A program made the translations under genes and the position numbers. From Vigna angularis (lineage: Eukaryota > Streptophyta > Magnoliopsida > Fabales > Fabaceae), in the NCBI RefSeq assembly GCF_016808095.1, contig NC_068974.1, positions 21,188,825-21,252,824 on the forward strand: a stretch of 64,000 bases of DNA. Direction: 5' to 3'. Below, one piece after another: positions 57,715 through 64,000 of the stretch (position 1 is its first letter; each line of letters starts with the position of its first letter). The notes beneath the pieces were generated by a model. That model was given only the letters and a program-made list of their open reading frames with translations, ran no database searches and was not told the origin of the DNA.

Positions 57715-60700
57715 CCTTTTAATTTCAAAAGTGGATTCTTAGTTTGAAAAGGTTTAAGATTTTACCAAGAGATAATTCCCAAGTAAGAGAGGTGAGCCAA
57801 AGGCCTCTTAAATACCAAGTCTAACCTAGCCAGAATGTCTAAGGTTACTTACTTGACCATTTTCAAAGTAAGATTCACTATTGAATTTAAAAATGGACTC
57901 AAATAATCAAAATGAAAGATAAAACACCTAGACTTTTAATTTTCGGACTTTTAATGTAGCAAAAACCTAGAGCGTGGAAATAAGAAAAATAAAGCAAAGG
58001 AATTCCTAGATGAGGCTTGTAGCTTTTGGCTAACAAGACACACTCACTGTCTACTATCAATGCAAGCAAAGAAAAATGCCAAGATTGGAGAGAGCACCAA
58101 GGACTCTTCCAAACACTTGGTCTTAATGGCCTTTTTACAAGAAAACAAAAGTAAACTAAATCTAAAACAGACTACAAATTCAAAACTACAAAAGATCAAG
58201 CTACTACTGCTCCATGTGCGCATTGTATTTGAAATTGGTTCAGCTGCTCCCTTGGTTGCATTGATTTAAATATGCTACTTTGGTCTTAAACCTCCTTGGA
58301 CTTGCTGTGGAGAAATTGAGTAGAAGTCTGCCATGTTTCCAAGATGAAAGTTGTTTTGTTGGAGAATTGGTTCTGTCCAGACTTGCTTGGAAGGTCTACC
58401 AAGATCTTTAAATTGATGCACTGTTTTCAGTTAAAAGAGACCTTTGCAATATCAGTTTTCAAACACAGTTTTGTACAAACAACAAGTTCACCATCTGATC
58501 AATATTCATCCCTTGTAGATCTGAACTGGATATTGTAGAACATAGTTTCTGCACTAGAACAACTTGTATTCAGCTCTTTGAGATGCAAACATATATAGGC
58601 TTGATGATCTACAGGTTGCCTAGCCAAAGGTCTTATGATTGCAGCACAGACATTGATCAATTGGTTCAAGCACTGAACACCAGCATAAGGCTGATTTTGT
58701 TTTGCATTTTATGTTGTTTGAACAACTAGATATCTTCCTTTAAGATTCACAGACCTGCACTGTTATGTTAAATCACAGCCAGCATATATTCCAGATAGAA
58801 ATAAACTAGCTAGAACAAGAAAAGGAACAATTTAGTTTAAACAAAGTGTGAAGAGATGTGTTTTGGACACTTTGATAAACTAAAATTTGCACCTTTAATT
58901 GTCAAAAAGCAATTCAATCAACAAATAGAAGAGGGTTAGATGCAGTGACAGTAACCAATATAAAAAAATTGTAGCAGCTTAAAACTGATCACTCATTTTC
59001 TCAACAAAAGCTTGGCTTTAGGTGCAGCACCCAAATCTCACTTCGTGGACTGTTTCAGGTGTTTTATCTCCACTAACAACTTTTTTTGGATGATAGATAC
59101 TCAATCTCACCATCACTCAACTGTTTGGTTTGTATCTCAAAATCTGGCTAGTGAAGTTGCCAAAATTTCAGTGTTTTAAGCTGCTGAAAAATGTAACTTA
59201 TGCTTGCTGGACAACACACTTGAATTCTAAAATTCAACTTCCTCTCAAGTTCCTAAGATGCTACCTTGGTAGGGAAAGGGTTCTGCAAGTTGAATGCTCC
59301 AATTAGACTTCACAACACCATTGAAATCAGCCAACACAATCACCAAACTGAATTAAATTCGTTGCACCAGAGTTCTCAAAAAAATAGATTGGAAATGGAC
59401 ATTCTAGAGGTCAAGAAATGGGAAATCAAGTGATTATAGGTGTCGAACAATAGTAGGCACACAAAATGAACCTAAGAAAGGTTCTAGAATGGATTAAGAA
59501 AGAAAGAAAATTAAAACCACAGATTAAACAAAGTCTAGACCCAAACTGTTTGATATTTTGCAAAGGTGTTTGATAAAATGCCCCAATGAGTTTCAGATAT
59601 TGAATTTTTGAATTTCTAGGCTTCTAATCTGGATTGAAAGGTTCTATATTCTTTTTATCACTGGATTATACTTCTTTTGATAATTTAATATCATTCTTAA
59701 ACATTTAACCAACTTTTACCAATCCAGAATTGAATTATGCAAAGTTAATATAAGCAAACAATGGCTGGAAAAGTGTTTTCTGCACCAGAAAAAGTGGACT
59801 GAAATGTGGTTTTAAACCCAAAAATGAGTGGAAGTGATTCAACAGCACATGTGAGTGACAAAACAACTTTGCTTGATGATTTTAAGCGTGTTCAAACTCT
59901 TAAACAACTCAGAAATTGTTTAAAACTCAAATTCACTGGTTCACTTCCCTTTTTAACTCAAAAAGTGAGGGTTTAATTGGTAAATATGCATATAGGCTAA
60001 AATTTAACCAAATGAATAGTGCTAGAAGCTTTAAAATATCAATTTAAGCTTGCTCAAACTTTTCAAAAGCACAGAAACAACAAGATTCAAAAATCACCCT
60101 TGCTATAGCCAATTTTTGCAGCAAAATGCACCATTATACCAACAAAAAAATAGTTTTCCAAGGATTCAAGGGTTGGACAGCAAAGAAATGACACAAGAAG
60201 ATTTCATTGCCCAGAACTAAGTTATAATTAAAGTGCTTAGTATGAAGAAACTCAGAATAGACCAAGCAAAGGTGTTTGTTTAGCACGGTGAAAAGCTATA
60301 ATAAAATCTGAAACAGTGGAATGTTAGTGTTTATGCACAACCAAGCTATGCAAATTGCATTTCCTTGCTTATAATGGTTTTCTACACTTTTAGCATCATT
60401 CAGAAACACTAAACAATGTTGTACCAAGCTTCAAACTCAATGGAAAACAACTGGAACAAATTTAACAACTTAAACCAGAATAAAAATTCTACATCATAAT
60501 TGAAACAATATTGAAATCAGATTTGCTTGAGTGCTTCAGCTTGTATCACCAAGGCTAGAACAATTCTTCATTGCCTTTATTGGTAGATATATAGCTTGTC
60601 TAGCATTTGAACTCAAGCAAAAACGAAATGAACCAGTAGAAATGAATACTAAGCAGAGACAAAATGAAAATTGCAACTATAAAGTGCATAAGACTAAGAC

Positions 60701-60952
60701 ATTACTGAATTTGAAAATTAAAGCTGGAAATGACTCAACCATAGAAAATTCACCAATTAAAATAAAGAATAAATATGATAACAGAATGGAAGCACACAAA
60801 ACAATGATTAAACACACCAAATTAAGAAGAACAAAACCAAAGCAAAATGGAAACACTGCTGGAACAAAAAATGGAAAAAATGCAAAAATAAAAACAAAAT
60901 TGGAAAGGAAAATAGATGAAATGGCTTAGCTCTTGGTGCGTGGACGACCTAA
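57715..60952 (-). other. RLG-C long 5' leader
   Basis: About 3.2 kb, non-coding. Homologous in patches to the RLG-B leader, with matching order. Confidence 0.75.
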
Positions 60953-60965
60953 GCTCATGATACCA
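60953..60965 (-). other. RLG-C primer-binding site
   Basis: TGGTATCATGAGC on the minus strand, the same variant as in RLG-B. Confidence 0.8.
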
Positions 60966-60967
60966 CT

Positions 60968-61409
60968 TGATGGAACCTTCTGCTAGCATTAAGCACGCAA
61001 GAAGAAGCTCCAAAACAGATGCACATCAGAATGAAAAATGGTGCCGTGAAATGGATGCATAGAAGGTGTTTGATGAAAGTTTGGATGAAGGTATGGTGTG
61101 TGTATGATTCCTCCAAGCTCAGAAGGCCTTCCTACTAAGGAAGGAAGTTAGAGGAGAGTAGCTGAATTCGAAATTCAGAGGTGACTAAGGGATATAAGAG
61201 GCTGAGAAAGCAATTCTACAGCATTTCATTACATCCAAAAGTACCTTTTACAAGGTAATAGCCTTCTTATTTATAGGTGAAGAGGAGCCTTCTTTATGAA
61301 CAAATTTCCCTCCAAAATTCAAATACTAGTCGAGCTGGAGAGGCTAGGTGGCTGGATCACGAATCCCAAACCAAGAACACATGGAAATGTCTTAGATGGG
61401 TTTCCATCA
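60968..61409 (-). repeat. RLG-C 5' LTR, with internal deletion
   Basis: 442 bp. Aligns with both ends of 47414-48212 but about 357 bp are missing. The deletion joins at ATGGAA, which occurs at both breakpoints in the intact LTR. Confidence 0.88.
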
Positions 61410-61474
61410 TATATGTGTTCGTGTTTGTGGTTGTGTTTGTTGGTTCATGACATAAGTTAGCTTTATATAAGCCA

Positions 61475-61665
61475 ACATTGTTAAGAAGTTCGGATTATGT
61501 CGATGAATGGATGAGTGATCATTTAGACGAAATGGTACGTGACGTCGGCGAAGAAAATGTTGTGGGAAGAGGGCCTCGAGGTCTTCGATTCATATTTAGA
61601 AGAAAACTTTCGTTTGTGTGCAATGTTATTTTGCACCATAAAATTTTATTGTTTAATTACTTATA
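61475..61665 (+). pseudogene. CACTA-3 transposase-associated remnant
   Basis: SSDYVDEWMSDHLDEMVRDV, then GEENVVGRGPRGL; the first part matches the end of the transposase-associated domain in CACTA-2 (TDYVEEWMSDHLEDMIRDV). The start of the domain and the TNP2 core are missing. Confidence 0.7.
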
Positions 61666-61719
61666 GAATTTTTTTAGTTTGTTTGTTCTAACTTTATTAC
61701 TAACACTTTGTAAACAGGT

Positions 61720-62570
61720 ATGGTGAGCTCTAGATCAGGTCGGACGGGAGGACGTGGTAGACTATGAATTGGTTGCTTGATGTCACATCCCGTCGGGTTG
61801 CGGAGGAGAAGTTGACGGTGGAGATTGATCCCCAATCGGGTGCTCCTATTGGGGTACATGCAGAAAAATTTAGGAGTTACTTGGGCATGTTGGCAAAAAC
61901 ACATGTTTCTGTTATCGTTGATTGTTGGGATGATGTCCGAGAGGTTGAGAAAAATATACTGTGGCAGGATATTTTGGTATATTTAAGATGTTTTACTTCC
62001 ATCATTGACTTATTTTTGTTGAACATGCTTTAACATTAATTTTTCTTTTAACAAATTTGTTTTGATATTCTTAATAATTAGAGGATAAGGAAGAAGACTT
62101 TATCCCACATTACAGTTCAATACTCACACATCTATACGTGTTTGGTGCTAAACAGGACGAAACTCCTTGTGCAAAATATAAAATAACTAAGAAGTAATGA
62201 GTGTAATTTAAAGCATCTAGACTTTCTGACGATTGACAGGTATGTTTTTTAATATTTTGCTCTAGTCACACAAGATGTTAATTTGTGATTTATGCTTAAT
62301 AATTATAATTATTTCATAGGAAAAAAGGATAGCCGCCTAGTAGAGGCAGAGGCTTAATGATGCACCACACATACTGTCACATGGTGGTTATGCATTATTA
62401 GAGAAAAAGATGAAAAAAAGTCGTGTTGAGGCTTTAGATCTTGAGTCACCTAACCTAACATCTCCACTAGCTAGGTATGAATTTTGGAAGGCTGCACGAA
62501 CAAAGGGAAATGGCAATATGACATCCCAGACGGCTCAAGTTAGATCCTAGAGAATTGTAAGTGGAAACTT
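61720..62570 (+). pseudogene. CACTA-3 plant transposase (PF03004-like) remnant
   Basis: Pieces in order: GRTGGRG, VEIDPQSGAPIGVHAEKFRS, YLGMLAKTHVSVIVDCWDDV, KNILWQDI; then after an intron-like gap DETPCAKYKITK, PHILSHGGYALLEKKMKKSR and YEFWKAARTKGNG. These match the layout of the Ptta/En/Spm transposase family. Several stops and frameshifts (for example TAG at about 61766, TAA at about 62194). Confidence 0.65.
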
Positions 62571-62649
62571 TTAATTAATTACCATAGTTCATATACATTT
62601 TATGTAACAAACTTTTTTATGTATCTAAGTTCATTATGATATACAAGAT

Positions 62650-63249
62650 GAGTTGGTTGAGCAACAAACTCAGGACACATTTGTGGGGCAAGGTAGGGAG
62701 GACCTCCTAGTAGCAGCCATAGGACGGCTAGACCGTCTAGGTCGTGTGTGTGCTGTTGGAGGAGCTACTGGATTGAGGGACTACTTTGGCCCTACACTGA
62801 GAAGTAAAGAGGCCATGAGTCAGGAAGCGCTTAGTAGCCTAAGGCAAGAGATGTAACTCAAGATGGAGGAGCACATGAATGAACGCTTCCAACAACAAGA
62901 AGCAACATATCAAAAGCTTCTTGAGGAAAAACTTCAGGTGATGTCCCAACAACAACAGGAGGACGTCCCCACAGATGATCCTACCGCACCTCGTGTGAGC
63001 ACCAAAGGCTCATGCTCTACTGTAGATCCTACTGATTACACTTGTCAGTATGAGTGCTTGGTTGATGAGGATCCTCCGCGCGTAGTGGTCGTGGGACGAC
63101 AGATTGCAGGAGGCCAGACCCTTCATTGTGCTCCTTTATTGCCCACTCACGCGTGGGTCATGATTGATGAAGTTAGAGATGCCCAGGCTTTAGTGCTAGT
63201 GCCTGCATCTGAAATCCAATTTGTGCGGAGGCCTAAGGAATTTTTATAG
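62650..63249 (+). pseudogene. CACTA-3 coiled coil and DUF8039-like part
   Basis: ELVEQQTQDTFVGQGREDLL, GRVCAVGGATGLRDYFGP, a TAA at 62854, a Gln/Glu-rich coil (HMNERFQQQEATYQKLLEEK), then YECLVDEDPPRVVVVGRQIA and HAWVMIDEVRDAQALVLVP. The last part resembles the domain that precedes Ulp1 in plant CACTA proteins (DUF8039, name from memory). Ends at TAG 63247. Confidence 0.65.
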
Positions 63250-63373
63250 TTTACCCTAAGGTTATGATCATGCCATATTTTGGCCCACCAGCGTTATTAT
63301 ATTTTTAATTTTACTATTTAAATCTTGAAGTTATAATTAAATGATTCCTAACTTTTGTAAATGTGACTTGCAG

Positions 63374-64000
63374 TTCTATCGTCCTAAGAAACAACCAATG
63401 GAACCTGTCAATGAAGATCATGAGGAAGTAGAAGATGATGATGATCCTCTAGGCATATTGATGAAGAAATTACATAAGTTGAATAAAGGACCGATAGAGC
63501 TGCAGTGGGAGTTAAGAACATTTGGCGTCCACTGGCATGTGCCATTATATATTTCTTTAAATGATGCACTGGACATTGTTGGTGGAGAAAGAATGTTGAA
63601 CATTTCATGCATAAAACTGTGGTGCATGTAAGTTTTTTAATTGTTATTTAACTTTTTGAATATTAGTATTATTAATTTTTAATAAACATACTTAACTATA
63701 TTGTTATAGGTACATGGACACCATCATAGTAGAACAAGGTCGCACAACAATGTATGGCTTTCTTGAAGCTCAGACCATTCAACCATTTGGAAAAACATTA
63801 GATTCAAGACAATCATATACGCAAACATGGATGATTGAGTCTAAAAGAGAGTTGTATATCACGCCATACATTGATGGGTATGTGTTTTTCAATATTGTCA
63901 ACTTTTATCAAAATTTAATCAATAAATTCACTAGTTATTGGTACATGTTAGGGGCCATTGGCAAATGATGGTGATCATTCCAAAAAAGGCACAAGTTGTA
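63374..64000 (+). pseudogene. CACTA-3 Ulp1-like protease part, incomplete
   Basis: An acidic linker, then HVPLYISLNDALDIVGGERM, LWCM/YMDTIIVEQGRTTMYG and PYIDG, and after an intron HWQMMVIIPKKAQVV with the catalytic-type His at the window edge. Exon junctions mirror CACTA-2. The Cys part lies beyond 64000. Confidence 0.72.

Larger units (their letters stand above)
47414..61409 (-). mobile_element. RLG-C: gag-only gypsy element (CRM-like derivative)
   Basis: TGATGGAACC...TTTCCATCA with TSD TATAT (47409-47413 and 61410-61414), minus orientation. 3' LTR 47414-48212, damaged 5' LTR 60968-61409, iMet-type PBS. The only frame is a gag-like protein, itself split by RLG-B. There is no protease, RT or integrase. 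The last internal codons before the 3' LTR still read DLRTNRF..QEGG, the pol tail of the RLG-A/B lineage with one base shifted. That makes it a non-autonomous derivative, comparable in principle to the noaCRR elements of rice. Confidence 0.87.
46656..64000 (+). mobile_element. CACTA-3: En/Spm element, split and running off the right edge
   Basis: It has the same layout as CACTA-2: subterminal array, a leader (about 47040-47413) with GT...AG-like exon edges, a transposase-associated remnant, then PF03004-like, DUF8039-like and Ulp1-like parts up to 64000. It is split by RLG-C (47414-61409); TATAT flanks are at 47409-47413 and 61410-61414. No CACTA terminus is visible at the left, so the start is approximate. 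Stops within the coding parts make it non-functional. Confidence 0.72.

Overview
This is a repeat-dense plant nuclear segment. It most likely comes from a papilionoid legume (Vigna or Phaseolus type). That is inferred from the AT-rich background, the retrotransposon families, the En/Spm (CACTA) elements and a plant-type TFIIB gene fragment. There is no bacterial-style gene organisation, and I saw no tRNA, rRNA or CRISPR locus. Almost everything is transposable element, and most boundaries can be fixed to the base from target-site duplications (TSDs), LTR ends, primer-binding sites (PBS) and reading frames that close when an insert is removed.

Left two-thirds (about 2.1-41.5 kb). The only recognisable host gene is a broken TFIIB gene. 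Its exon 1 starts at 2715, is cut at 2947 and resumes at 36703; a 25-bp exon 2 lies at 37136-37160. The cut is a copia-type element, RLC-1 (2948-36697, TSD ACCAA). RLC-1's 5' LTR was in turn entered by an Athila/Tat-like gypsy element, RLG-1 (3027-27180, TSD ATAAT, minus strand). RLG-1 contains four younger inserts: RLG-A, a nearly complete CRM-like chromovirus (5218-13524, TSD TAACA); an LTR relic (14723-16131, TSD GCGTT); a 1.1-kb CACTA element (17562-18662, TSD ATT); and RLC-2, a gag-only copia (21614-26181, TSD TCTCA). RLC-1 also carries two solo LTRs (29239-30631 and 32793-34063). A second CACTA element (37455-41156, TSD TTT) sits in the TFIIB intron after exon 2 and encodes a transposase-associated domain joined to a Ulp1-like protease.

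Right third (41.5-64 kb). This part holds a CACTA-type MITE end, a MULE with long terminal inverted repeats (TIRs) and a 9-bp TSD (42119-43202), a diverged duplicated segment on both sides of the MULE, and a copia protease relic beside an LTR fragment. It ends in a third CACTA element (about 46656 to beyond 64000). That element is split by RLG-C (47414-61409, TSD TATAT), a gypsy element with gag only, and RLG-C is split by RLG-B (49099-57454, TSD TATAT), a CRM-like element with a full gag-pol frame broken by two stops.

How the parts relate. Four of the six full-length LTR elements (RLC-1, RLG-1, RLC-2, RLG-C) have gag but no reverse transcriptase or integrase, so they would need proteins from other copies. 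RLG-C looks like a non-autonomous partner of the RLG-B lineage: it shares the LTR type, the PBS and even the last pol codons before the LTR. Two CACTA elements have lost the TNP2 transposase core but kept the protease part. The region reads as old, silenced, probably pericentromeric heterochromatin with a few recent insertions. RLG-A, RLG-B and RLC-2 have nearly identical LTR pairs.
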